A stretch of DNA of 64,000 nt from Theobroma cacao (Eukaryota; Streptophyta; Magnoliopsida; Malvales; Malvaceae). The stretch covers positions 6,909,773-6,973,772 of the forward strand of contig NC_030855.1 in NCBI RefSeq assembly GCF_000208745.1. Direction: 5' to 3'. The notes beneath the pieces were generated by a model that ran no database searches, was not told the DNA's origin, and saw nothing but the letters and a program-made list of their open reading frames with translations. The first letter of the stretch is position 1. Every line of letters begins with the position of its first letter. Positions 1 through 10,203 of this stretch are shown here, in pieces. Both the position numbers and the translations under genes were made by a program.

Positions 1-239
1 TTTACTATATATATAATAGTAATTATATTCCTTGTAATATGATATTATTTAAACATAACTAATAATTTAATAATTTTGTTATTTAAATATATTAATGACA
101 TGTCACTAATAATTTGACTAACAATATCATATTATTAAAGAAAGGTTGGTAAAGTTGGAAAGGTTTAAAATATTTCTTGTTCAACTTCAATTCCTAACAT
201 CAACAAAATTTTACATATTTAATTATCTATTATATACTA
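1..239. other. AT-rich spacer, no gene seen
   Basis: AT-rich sequence with short TA runs. No coding frame, repeat boundary or RNA gene could be supported here. Confidence 0.5.
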
Positions 240-1065
240 TATAATACATAAATCGGTTCAGGTATCGAGTATCCAAGAGGTGGTACCCAAGCTTGATACG
301 GGGTAGTAAAATTACTATATGAACTCATCCTAAACCCTAATATAAGATATTTTAACTCTATATAATCAGGTAAAGTACCCGTAAGTACCTTGTTAAAGTA
401 TATCTATTGTCATTTTTAGTAGCTAAAAGGTAATCATACAAGATCATGGATAGGGTCAATGATTTGATTCGAAGCAAAAAATTATTCACTTTTGAATTAA
501 AATTAAATTATAACATAAATTTCATTAACAATTTAAATAAAAATTTTCAGATTCACAAATAGAAATAGACATAAAACATTAAAAAAAATTAACATTAGAT
601 TTTTACATTAGACATCATAAGATATGCTCGATGAACTTTCATGCTATCTAATACATAATCAGGTTCAGGTATTGAGTACCTAATGTGTGGTACCCGAACT
701 CAATACGAGTAATAAAATTATACCTAAACCCATCCAAAACCCGAATATAGGGTACCCTAACCCTATATAATCAAGTTGGGTTCCTGTAGGTACCTTGTTA
801 AAGTATACCTATTGCCATCCTTAGTGGCTAAAGTATAATTATACAAGATCATGGATCGGATTAATGATTTGATTTAAAGCAAAAAATTAATTACTTTTGA
901 AATAAAATTAAATTATAACATAAAATTTCACTAACAATTTAAATATAAATTTTTAAATTCACAAATAGATACAGACATAAAGCAGAAAAAATTAATATTA
1001 GATTTCACATTAGGTTTCGTAAAATGTGCTCAACTTGCTTTCATGCTTTTAAATTTATTAATACC
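240..1065. repeat. Tandem duplication, two diverged ~410 bp copies
   Basis: Two adjacent copies of one non-coding unit, about 240-655 and 656-1065. Both share, in the same order, a GGTTCAGGTAT-type start, a GGTACCC segment, an ACAAGATCATGGAT segment, a GATTTGATT(C/T) segment with AAGCAAAAAATTA, and a final tract with TGCTCGA/TGCTCAA and TTTCATGCT. Many substitutions separate the copies, so the duplication is old. No terminal repeats or coding potential were seen; it may be part of a decayed LTR or a short satellite. Function unknown. Confidence 0.6.
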
Positions 1066-3007
1066 TAAATCTGTGTCAATGGTCCTGATAATCTTTTTCT
1101 CAATGTAAAAGATAAGTATACTAGTAAGAAAATCATCTTTCAATTTATTACACAACCTCATTTTTACAATTTACATAACTGAAAATATATACTCTGTAAT
1201 TATAGTAGAAATTGGAAAAGTTAAGATAAGTCAAACCGAACGAATTCAAATCATGTGCAAAGGGAAAATAAAATAACAAAAAAAAAGTAGGTGAAGGGTT
1301 TATACGCAGCACACAGGAAAAAAATGGAAAAAAGGTGTAGGAAAAAAGAAGGAAAAGAAATTTTTTTTTTGAAATTTGGGCATAAGAGGGATTGAACCTA
1401 GGCTTTTAATCAAAATGTTATATGCTTACCAATATTTTGAAAATAAGGTTTTTAAATTGATTAAGGGTGGCAAAATTATATATTTTCAATGTTCTGTATA
1501 AGAGTGAACCCAAGCTTTTAATCAAAATGCAAGATGACTTACCACACCTCATTCTGTTAGTGGTTCTAGTGTTGCTATGGACTAGAATACACAAAAAGGG
1601 AAGAATGTTAAGAATAACAATTTGAATTGTTAAATTGGTTTTCTTTACATCACAATAATCATTTGGCCTTATGTTGATGCTTGCAACATTGTGTTTATGG
1701 AAAAATGCACGATTGATTGAGAAATTTTTAAAGTAAAAAGAAAGGGTAAAAATACATGAATCAAGTATTTTAATGGGCTTAGGTACATAATGAGTAGTGT
1801 GAGGGTAATAGGGTTTGAGTTTAGATAGGAAATTCAAAATTAGTGGGGTAGTTATATGGTTTGGGTATCATATTTATTAAAAGGGTTCGAAGTAGGTTAT
1901 CTCAAAATTAATGGGTACATTACTTGTTGACAATCCTAACGAGACTCGACACCTAGCATTAGTTTTTTTCTTTTGACTGAAAGGAGGGCAAAAATGGTTA
2001 AAGAAAAAAAAATAGCTTTTCCATCATCAAACTTTTTGATCTTTTCTCTATTTAGCAACATAAAGATCTCTTTTTCCATTTTTCTTTTTTCTTTTCTCCA
2101 TCTCGTTTTCCAACTATTTTTGGATGCTTTTTTTTTTGTTACTCTGGAATTAGTTTCTTATGGGTCATGTTTTTTGGATAAAACCTTGATGAAAACCATA
2201 AAAAAGGCATACAAATTACTTTTATTGAGTGCTTTTTTTTTAATTTTATTTTATTCAGTATTATATATATCTTTTATTGAGTGAATTTTTTTGTTATGAA
2301 ATTTTGCATTTTGAACATGAGAATAACAAAATATAGTGAAACATATACAATATGTTAACGATTTATATTTGATGCATTGACAATGTATAATTTTCATACA
2401 CTATCAGTTCACTAGAATGCACCTCATCTTTAATAAACAAAGATAAAATTTTACAAAGATTTAAAAATTAATATTAAAAAGTTTTAATAATTAATCAGAT
2501 TGAAAAATAATTTTTTTAGAATTTTTCTTTCATGGTTCTCTCTCTTTCTTGTTCTTCATCTACAAGGGATCCAAATCAAAATCTTCTTTCACGTAAATTA
2601 ATTCTCTCACCATGAATAAGAAATTGAGAATTTCTTCATGGGAAGATTATTCAAATAGCAATTTGAAATGTTGATTCAAGATACAATTAATTCTTCCACC
2701 ATAAACTAGAAAAATGAGATTTTTTTTAAAAGTTGTTTAAAAATATTTTATACTTTTATTTGATTTTTTTTATAAGCATGCTCTGAATATCTATACATAA
2801 TCAAATAAGTTACACAAAAGGATACTAGCATGTTGTGAACGATTGCTTCAAATGCTATTATCGTCTTAAAGATGTCTTCGAAGACAAAAGACCTTAAAGA
2901 TATGAAAACATTAAATTTCTAGTATAGTTGGGAGCCCAAATAGTATGAACTGCTTCTTTTGTTTAGTGGAACCTATGATGGAAAATAAAAACAAGGAATG
3001 ATTGGTT
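1066..3007. other. AT-rich spacer without a supported gene
   Basis: Mostly AT-rich, with poly-T/poly-A tracts near 1360, 1960 and 2030-2250. A short segment at about 1382-1430 (AGAGGGATTGAACC, then CTTTTAATCAAAATG and CTTACCA) recurs in weaker form at about 1498-1552. GATTGAACC resembles the complement of a tRNA B box, so this may be a degenerate tRNA-derived repeat, but no folded tRNA can be drawn. A 103-codon frame at 1973-2284 (+) is low-complexity Phe/Ser/Lys and is not credible as a gene. Confidence 0.4.
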
Positions 3008-3221
3008 TGATGGAGGAAACTAATACCTCAATTAACGCTCAATGTGTTGGTTGAATATTCAATGATAATACTTCCATTTATTGGGAGTCTTTAAAAAACT
3101 TTACATCCAACAAAATAGCAAATAAATAGGAACTAAATAGTAGATAAGTAAGAACTACTCCTACTAACTATGAAATAAATTAGCTAACCTCCTAATAGCT
3201 TTAGGACTTATTCAATTAACA
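3008..3221 (-). repeat. Probable 3' LTR of a Ty3/Gypsy element
   Basis: Read on the minus strand, the segment begins TGTTAATTGAATAAG and ends TTTCCTCCATCA, i.e. TG...CA termini. It directly follows (minus direction) a Gypsy chromodomain-like coding remnant, where a 3' LTR should lie. The partner LTR is not in the window, so the boundaries rest on the TG/CA ends and position only. Confidence 0.5.
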
Positions 3222-3437
3222 AACTCTTAAAATGTGGGAACCTGATCTATAACTTATCATTTCCCTTCCTCTTAAAATTTGCTCTTGTACTCGAAAGCAA
3301 TATCAAGAAACTATGTTTGAATGTCTTTCAACCCTTCCCACATAGCTTCTGATGGGGTATCCTTTACCATTAAATAAGAACCTTTCTTGTTTTTCTACTT
3401 ATACGACTATCCAAGATAGCTATTAGCTGTGGAATTT
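3222..3437 (-). pseudogene. Gypsy polyprotein C-terminus with chromodomain remnant (distal half)
   Basis: The minus-strand translation shows ILDSRI followed by RKTRKVLI, then in shifted frames TPSEAMWEGLKDIQ. This is the order expected in the chromodomain that ends chromovirus (Ty3/Gypsy) integrases. Stops and at least one frameshift make it a pseudogene. The proximal half of the same region lies at 9819-10203, on the far side of the Sirevirus-like element, so this is one coding region split by insertion. The match to the chromodomain order is by recognition only. Confidence 0.7.
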
Positions 3438-5115
3438 TTATAAAGGTAAACTTAAAGTAAAACTGCTAAGAAGGGGTGAATTGGTTGTTAAATAAAAATT
3501 CTCTCTTTTTGAAAATCTTTGATGATGAAGTGGAAATATGAGAGAATAAAAATAGCAAAACAGAGTATGAAGTTAATGTGTGAGAAGCAGAAAAATAAAG
3601 AGTACTCAATAGGATTTTTATAGAGGTTCGGTCTTCCAATGTCTACATCCTCTTTTTTGATATCATAAGAAGTTTGAATCCACTATCATCTTGCCTTTTC
3701 AACATGATCATGCGTAACCTTACAACATGTCTTTTGCTAGATCAAACGTAACCTTCATAACATATCTTTTGTAGGATTAAGCATAACCTTTATTAAAACA
3801 TTGCCTTTTTCAGCTTCAATCACAACTTTCACACAAAATGTAGCCTTTTAAAGGATCAGATAAAATCCCTCTACCTTTTGTTTGGAGGTATAACCAATAC
3901 AATAGTGATTCTAAAGAATCTCTAACTCGAAACCTATAGAAAGGTTGATAAAAAAGTTTAGGATTAGAAATATGAGAGCTTTCTCAAATGATGTGAATGA
4001 TTAAGGAAGGTTTAAGCTAAAAAAGGATCAGTTGAAAGATAAAAATTCAACTTTAAGTTCTGTTTTTACTCAAAGATAAGGTTTTTATGCTCACAACTTT
4101 TTCTTTTGGCTTTTTGCTCTTTTCTTTTTCAAAGATGATTCAAATTTGTTCAAAATCCTCCAAAATCCTTTCTTTGATGTTCTCAAGGTAGTTATTTATA
4201 GTCTTTGTGATTTCTTGCCTGTTGAAGTGAAATGTAAATCATTATTTGTACATTCTAGCCAGATTGCATAATTCTGTCACGCATATGTAGAATCGATTCT
4301 TTGCTTTTGAGTTGTCGGTTCTTCACAAAGTCTAGAGCTTTCCGTCTCTAAAGAATTGATTCTTCTATTTTGAGGTGCTAATTCCTCTATAACTAGATTC
4401 AAAGCTGACATTTTTACAATCTTGGAGAATCGATTCTTCTACCTTAAGGTGTTGGTTCTTTATTGTGGTCTGGCACCAAAATTTGAGTTTAAGCTTGATT
4501 TTTACCGCTCTAATCTTGTCCAGTTGTACCATATCTTTCTTGGTCATCAAGTTTCTAAATTTTACTTTTGGTGCTTCAAAAATTGATATCTTCTCCATGT
4601 TGAATCGATTATTTCTTCTTTGCATTTCTACCATCTACATTTTGTCTTTCTAGAATTGATTCTTTCTCTTTGAGATGTTGGTTCTTCACAAATCCTGGAG
4701 CTTCTGTTTTCCAAGAATCCACTTCTTCTTTTCTCAAAATTGATTCTTCACTGTTGATTTCTACTTAAGAAATGACTTATCCTTTTTTAGAATCGATATT
4801 TGTTGTTATAAAGAAATATATTTGCTTTCTTTTCATTTAAGAGTCAAGTCTTTCCTTTTGAGGATTTGATTCTTGGGTTGACACTTTGAATTTTGAAAAT
4901 AAGAAATTTATGAGAAAAATAAGAGATACTTCTTTAAGTTCAAGAGCATGATCATTCACATTCAAAGCATGTTCAAATAATCTTATCATTTCAATAAGTT
5001 TAGCTTTAACAATTCTTTGAGAATTTTCTTCATATTCAAAAGCATCTTTCATTCATATTCAAAGCTCATTAAGTTTAAACAATTTTTTCATTTCAAAACA
5101 AGTATAAAGTTAACA
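3438..5115 (-). repeat. 3' LTR of the Sirevirus-like element (long form, ~1.7 kb)
   Basis: On the minus strand it starts TGTTAACTTTATACTTG (5115 downward), just after a polypurine tract. It matches the 9169-9813 LTR at both ends: CTTAAAGTAA...GGTGAATTGGTTGTTAAATAAA near 3450/9185, and ATGATCATTCA...CAAAGCATGTT near 4950/9650. It carries about nine copies or variants of AGAATCGATTCT between 4289 and 4860 (clear ones at 4289, 4426, 4652 and 4789). A TATA-like CTATAAATA lies at 4193-4201 on the minus strand, downstream of the palindromes. About 1.0 kb of it (roughly 3541-4575) is absent from the other LTR. Confidence 0.75.
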
Positions 5116-5360
5116 ATCTCCCTTTTTTTAATATGACAAAATTAAGAGTTAAATTTGCTTATTGAAGAAAACTCCCTCTGAAATTCAATTCAAGATTTCA
5201 AAACATTTTTCTCAAGTAAATCTCCCCCTGAATTTATGCATTTTCAAAAATCTTTATATATTTGAGTTTCAAAGCACTTTTGAAATCATTTCGAAAAATC
5301 TAACCATAATGAAAAGTTAAGCTTGCAAATTTACTCAGAATATTTCTCTCCTTTTTTATT
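5116..5360 (-). other. Multiple polypurine tracts next to the 3' LTR
   Basis: On the plus strand these read ATCTCCCTTTTTTT (5116-5129), CTCCCTCTG (about 5171), CTCCCCCTG (about 5223) and TCTCTCCTTTTTTAT (about 5345), so they are polypurine on the element's coding strand. The first abuts the LTR terminus, as a plus-strand priming site must. Several such tracts ahead of the 3' LTR are a described trait of Sireviruses, which supports that assignment. Confidence 0.6.
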
Positions 5361-5639
5361 ATATAAAAAAGGAACAGAAAATAGAGTATAAGAATAACGA
5401 GAGAAAAACTTAGAAAATAAAGCATTATTAGCAAGAGTTTAAAATTTCCACAAGTTAAGATAAAGGTCAAATAGCATTTAAGGACAAATCATAAAGGCAT
5501 CCATAGCAAGAGAGTTCAATCAATAGAGAAATATCAACATAAAGAAGATTAGTGAAAATAGATATTTCATTAAATAAAGGATGTCCAAAAAATAATTTAT
5601 AATAAAATCATATTAGTACGAAACAAAATGTATGCAAAT

Positions 5640-6606
5640 GTTATGAAATGCAGATGAGTCTATGATTCAGTTTTTGAATCAAGGCTAAGGTTAGAACTAA
5701 AGTCTGTGTCTTGTCACCCATCCTTCTTCATCCAAGTGTTAAAATCAGCTCTGTACTCATATCTTATGTTTTGAAGAGCATATCTATTTAACCTTTTAGT
5801 TATCTTCTGTCTTTTGGGTTTTTTGTTCCAAGTGTCAATCTTCAACTTGTGAATTAACTTCAAAATCACCATTCCATATGCCAAATCACTTTGTGCTCCT
5901 CTAACCAAGATTGTCATATCTTTGAAAATAAATTTAGGCTAGGTCAATTAGTGTTTTGTTCTTTATGTGATGCATAAACTACATTTCTTCAATTGTCACA
6001 GTCTTAGACTTGGTTCCAAAAGGTTTAATATTATGAGCAGCTATAAAGTGTAAGACTCTGTCATGTAGACTTAGTCTTGAGCATTGTTTGGAAACTCTAG
6101 ATTAGTGATTGATCAGACTAAGAATTCTACAACTAGTTCATCTTCAGAGAAAACATTTTCTTCTCCCAAGTGTGTAATTGTATCTTCACTGACAGGTTTT
6201 AACTTCAAGACTTTTTAAAGCAGTACAGGAGTAATGACATAATTATTCCAAAAGATAGATGTAAGGAATGAATTATCATGATTGACTGGGTCCTTATCAT
6301 TTTCTTCTTTGTAGATAGTGGTTCCACTTGAATGGAAAACTCTGACAAGGTCTTCATACACACCTCTCTTCAGGTTTGGATAGTAATGCCAACCTAGTTC
6401 TCTCCAATGTCTTCTTCAAGCCATTCTAAGTCAATCATTCTACCATTGAGTACCTTCTTTGAAGCATAATCTTCATCAAACACTATTCTTTTCTCTTCAG
6501 GTGAAAAATGTATGTAGAGAAAATCAATTTCTTGACTTTGTTGTTTCTTAGATGACTTTCGAAACCCTTTCCCTTTTTTTTGGTGGTTTTTTTTTTTTTG
6601 GGCCAT
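5640..6606 (-). pseudogene. Envelope-like / 'putative plant transposon protein' ORF remnant
   Basis: The reading starts at 6606 with a Lys-rich N-terminus (MAQKKKNHQKKGKG), then a segment with FSPEEKRIVFDEDYA and VLNGRMIDLEWLEE. After a stop the frame continues with LGWHYYPNLKRGVYEDLVRVF, and further down VRGAQSDLAYGMVILKLIHK (5714-5917). This order resembles the plant-specific domain found in the extra ORF downstream of pol in many Sireviruses, usually labelled envelope-like or putative plant transposon protein. Internal stops break it. It sits between the interior and the 3' LTR, where Sireviruses carry this ORF. The related ORF of the second Sirevirus lies at 21990-23628. Its biochemical role is unknown. 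Confidence 0.55.
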
Positions 6607-7270
6607 TAGGGTAGTGGTTGATGAGAATTTGAAAAAGAGTTGTTGTTTTCTTGTGTACTAAAATAGTTTTTTCTTTGAAGATTGTATACCTTGAATGAAA
6701 ATTCAATTTGTAGTTACGAAAGGAAGTGAAATGTTGGAAAGTTTCAACCTTTTACTTTCCAACAAACACTTTTTCAAAATATGAAAGGTTATGACCTTTA
6801 GGAGTTATTTTTAAAGTGGTAAAGGTATTTTTTAAAATTTAAAGTTTATGGAGTTTTCACAAGAAAGTCGGTTTTATATGACTAGAATCGACTCTTTGAA
6901 AACTAGAAGTCAGTTCTCGAATGACAGGGAAAAAAAGACAAACTGCTAATGAATAAACTTTATAGGATAAATTTGTTCAATACATGACTTTCTTTGAACC
7001 AGAAAGAATGCACGGGTATGTTATAATGTATGAATGCAACAAATCAACACACAAGATTTTAATCAAAATATCATTTATTCAAATTATGTTTTTTAAAAAA
7101 TATGACTCAAGAATCAACTTAATAGGGGTCAATTTCAGTCAATGACATTCAAGACATAATATATACTACTTAAACATGGATAAATCAATCAATTTCTCAA
7201 ACACTTAAAATAAGAATGCAGTCAATCATTATTCACAGATAAATGGCTTTTGCCACAAAAATCAACTATT
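6607..7270 (-). other. Spacer upstream of the envelope-like ORF
   Basis: Non-coding interior. Near 6865-6930 it has variants of the LTR palindrome (AGAATCGACTCT and flanking GTCGG/GTCAG half sites). On the minus strand the last ~120 bases before the ORF start are A/C-rich and ATG-poor (ACAAGAAAACAACAAC), like an untranslated leader. This suggests the downstream ORF had its own promoter and leader (inference). Confidence 0.4.
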
Positions 7271-7279
7271 TTAAGTGTG

Positions 7280-8292
7280 TGCCAATCTCTAAGACTTTGT
7301 TTCTTTCTGCCTTAGTTTACCTATAAGAAAATTCTTCATTTGAACTTTTGGTATCCAAATTTCTTTGAATCCTTTTTGTTTGTCATAACAATCACAGAAA
7401 AATTTATTTACTTCATTTATAAAGTCTATTCAGTCAATTTTTTTATAGTTTTCAATAGCATTTCTCAATTTTATATTTTCCTTACCTATGTTGTTTAGAT
7501 TCTTTTGACATAACCTCAATTCCAATTTTAGTTTCTTATTTTCATTTTCTAAATCAGGTTTCTCATTTGCCAAGAAATCAATTTCAATACTAAAACTTGA
7601 AATATTTTCTTCATTTTTTAACTTTATCTTTTCATATTTATGAACCGGTTCATTAAAGACTTATTCAAATTCATCAAGTGTATATGTGAAAATATCATTT
7701 GTCAAGACTTTTACCTTTTCCTCTTGATTTGAGGATGAACATGATTTACAAGATGAAGAACTTACCTCACAACATTGTCTTGAGGATTTGATCTTGCTTG
7801 ATTCTTCACGACTTATTGAACTTTCTTTTTCATAATCTTTTTCCTTCAAATCTTCTCTTTATACAGAGATTCTAGTTTCTCCCATATTTCTTTGGCGGTG
7901 TTGCATATAGAGACTCTGTTGTATGTTCCTTCTTTAAATGCAATAAAGAGAATATTCATGGCCTTAGCATTCAGTTCTAGCATTTTTCAGTCACTTAAGT
8001 CCCACTCATACATTTCATTCATCATCCTAAGTGGCTCTTCTTTAATTGTTCTCCACATTTCAAGATCATATGTTTGGATGAACTGTTTCATTTGAAATTT
8101 CCACTGAAAATAGTTTTCACCACTAAACTTTGGAAGTTCCACAGATGATCTTTCTCTGTTGGGAATTGGTGTAGCAGAATCTATGTCCATTGAGGTGACA
8201 ACTTCAAGATCTTCATGTTGATCATTATGATTTTCTTCAACACTTGTGTTGCTTTCTATTGCTTCAAGCTTCACACGTATCTCCTTAATCAA
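7280..8292 (-). pseudogene. Copia gag fragment 2 (DUF4219/UBN2-type, then coiled coil)
   Basis: From 8292 downward the frame reads a short leader, then VELPKFSGENYFQWKFQM (the start of a Copia gag domain that recognises 'KFSGENY..W'). After a stop near 7987 it continues with a UBN2-like stretch (NAKAMNILFIAF, NTAKEIWEKLESLY) to about 7860. Beyond that, Ser/Lys/Glu-rich and Leu/Lys/Glu/Asn-rich segments (LANEKPDLENENKKLKLEL, about 7550) look like the extended coiled coil of Sirevirus gag. Several stops break it. It is a second gag-like module beside the one at 8530-9085. Confidence 0.65.
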
Positions 8293-8529
8293 AATTTTAT
8301 GACTTAGACATTCATAATCAAGATACCGTAGAATTTCTTCTTATCTACTTGACTTTGTATCATCTTCATCCATAGGATCATTAAGCACCATATAGTAGAG
8401 GTTTGCAGCCTCTTTTTATTCTTTATTTTGTGACTCATCACTGTCACTCTAAGTAGCGATAATTGCTGTCTTTTTAGATCCCTTGAGGTATTTCTTTTTC
8501 ATATTTAGACACGCATATTTAATATGACA

Positions 8530-9085
8530 GTGAGTTTCCATGACCTTTATGTGCAATGAAGGATTTTCTTCACTAACTGAGCATTAGGAAATTCTTTTCC
8601 TAAAGCTTTAAGTCCTTTTATAATTTTTGTAAATCTTTCAAACATTTCTTTAATAGACTCCTCATCCTTCATCTTGAAAAGCTCATATTCAAGTATCAAC
8701 ATGCTAATCTTTAATTCTTTTACTTGACTGGTGCCATCATAACAGTTTTCTAAAATATCACAAATCTCTTTTACAAAAGAGCACATAGCTACCCTATTAA
8801 ACTCATCCTCACTAAGAGCACATAAAAGTGTTGTTATAGCTTTGTGATTCAACTATATTAACTTCTTATGCTTATCATCCCATTTTACTCTTGTCTTAAT
8901 ATGTTTCTTACCATCAACAGTTTTAGTAGGAATATGAGGTCCATCAATAATAATATCCCAAAGATCTAGATTAAAAGTTTGTATAAAGTTCTCAAACCTC
9001 ATTTTTTAGAATGGATAGTTCTCCTATTTGAACAAAAGAGGCCACATCATAGATTGTCCTTCTCCAATGAAGCTCGAAAATGCCA
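8530..9085 (-). pseudogene. Copia gag fragment 1 (UBN2-type)
   Basis: Immediately downstream of the PBS on the minus strand. The frames read FSSFIGEGQSMMWP, then RFENFIQTFNLDLWDIII, then LNHKAITTLLCALSEDEFNR and KEICDILENCYDGTSQVK (the 8547-8852 frame). The spacing and the W..L..Y-type positions are those of the UBN2 gag domain of plant Copia elements. Stops near 9030 and 8855 break it. There is no zinc knuckle in this fragment. Confidence 0.7.
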
Positions 9086-9154
9086 TGGTTATTACTTTAA
9101 GCTTTTTATTCAAGATCTCTCAAAGGTGATTAAACTTGTAAAACTTGAGAACTT

Positions 9155-9166
9155 GCCCTAATACCA
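9155..9166 (-). other. Primer-binding site (initiator tRNA-Met type)
   Basis: The minus strand reads TGGTATTAGGGC, two mismatches from TGGTATCAGAGC, the common plant Copia PBS complementary to the 3' end of tRNA-iMet. It lies two bases inside the 5' LTR end, as expected. Confidence 0.75.
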
Positions 9167-9168
9167 AT

Positions 9169-9813
9169 TATTAAAAAGATAAGCTTAAAGTAATACTACC
9201 AAGTGGGGGGTGAATTGGTTGTTAAATAAAAATTCTCTTTTTTAAAAATCTTTAATGATGAAGCAAAAATATGTAGAAACGATATCTTCCCCATGTAGAA
9301 TCGATTCTTTCTTATTTGCATTTCTACCTTCTACATTCTGTCTCCTCACAATCGATTCTTTGTCTTAGAGGTGTTAGTTCTTGACAAATCCTGAAGCTTT
9401 TATCTTCCAAGAATCGACTTATTTTTTTCTCAGAATCGATTTTTCACTATTGATCTCTGCTAAAAAACTGACTTTTTCTTCTTTAAAATCGATTCTTCTT
9501 GTGATAAAGAAATAGATTTTGCTTTATTTTCATTTAAGAATCAAGTTTTTCTTTTTTGAGGATTTGATTCTTAGGCAAACGCTTTGAATTTTCAAAACAA
9601 GAAATCTTTGAGAAAATTAAGAGATATTTCTTTATGTTCAAGAGCATGATCATTCATATTCAAAGCATGTTTAAATAATCTTATCATTTCAATAAGTTCA
9701 GTTTCAATACTTCTTTAAGGATTTTCTTCATATTCAAAAGTATTTTTCATTCATTTTCAAAGTTTATTAAGTTCAATCAATTTTGTTATTTCAAAACAAG
9801 AATAAAGCAAACA
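9169..9813 (-). repeat. 5' LTR of the Sirevirus-like element (deleted form, ~0.64 kb)
   Basis: Homologous to 3438-5115 at both ends but missing about 1.0 kb between ATGAAGCAAAAATATG (about 9260) and CGATATCTTCCCCATGTAG (about 9285). It keeps five or six AGAATCGATTCT-type palindromes (near 9297, 9350, 9411, 9432, 9484). It lacks the TATA-like box present at 4193-4201 of the other LTR. Because the element is on the minus strand, this is the promoter-bearing 5' LTR. Confidence 0.75.
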
Positions 9814-9818
9814 AAATT

Positions 9819-10203
9819 TATATCTCGTTATCATCATCTAAGGTTGGCAATTGGGTCTACACAGTGAGTTAAGCTCTAATATGCTTTTAAAAGAATTGAT
9901 ACATGGAACACAAGATGTATTTGAGCATCCTAAGCAGCTCTAACTTATAAGCAATAGCTCCAATTTCTTGCAAAACCTCAAACATACCATAATATTTTGC
10001 AAATAGCTTGAGATTCTTCCATAGGGTGAATGAATGTTGCTTATATGGCTATAGCTTTAAGGATACCATATCTATAACCTCAAATTCCCTTTCTTGACGT
10101 CTTGCATCATACACACGCTTCATCTGATTTTGAGCTTGTTGAATTTTTTCCTTAATTACCCTAATTATTATATCCCTCTCAGTTAGTTCTAGCCAATTGA
10201 TGT
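9819..10203 (-). pseudogene. Gypsy integrase C-terminal region (proximal half)
   Basis: The minus-strand frame from about 10203 reads NINWLELTERDIIIRVIKEK, then QQAQNQMKRVYDARRQEREF, then a shifted frame with SFTLWKNLKLFAKYYG and FEVLQEIGAIAYKLEL, ending LPTLDDDNEI. This is the typical end of a chromovirus Gypsy integrase (the 'Q.RMK.Y.D..R.E..F..GD.V.LKL' and 'KL..KYYGPF.V...IG..AYKL.LP' blocks). It stops at the target site of the Sirevirus-like element; the remainder is at 3222-3437. At about 10203 it is joined to a truncated Copia LTR. Confidence 0.8.

Larger units (their letters stand above)
3438..9813 (-). mobile_element. Non-autonomous Sirevirus-like Copia element (gag plus envelope-like ORF, no pol)
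   Basis: Two related LTRs (3438-5115 and about 9169-9813) enclose a primer-binding site at 9155-9166, polypurine tracts from 5116, gag-like fragments and a downstream envelope-like ORF, all on the minus strand. AATTT at 3433-3437 and at 9814-9818 forms a candidate 5 bp target-site duplication, and the interrupted Gypsy chromodomain resumes on both sides. No protease, integrase, RT or RNase H motif is visible in the roughly 4 kb interior. The layout resembles terminal-repeat retrotransposons carrying only gag (TR-GAG). Loss of pol by internal deletion of a full Sirevirus is the simplest origin (inference). Confidence 0.75.

Noticed and set aside
1382..1552. Possible tRNA gene or SINE
   Set aside because: Only a B-box-like stretch and a repeated TTTTAATCAAAATG segment are visible; no cloverleaf, A box pairing or target-site duplication could be shown.
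1973..2284. 103-codon plus-strand frame
   Set aside because: Low-complexity Phe/Leu/Ser/Lys translation of T-rich DNA, with no domain and no supporting context.
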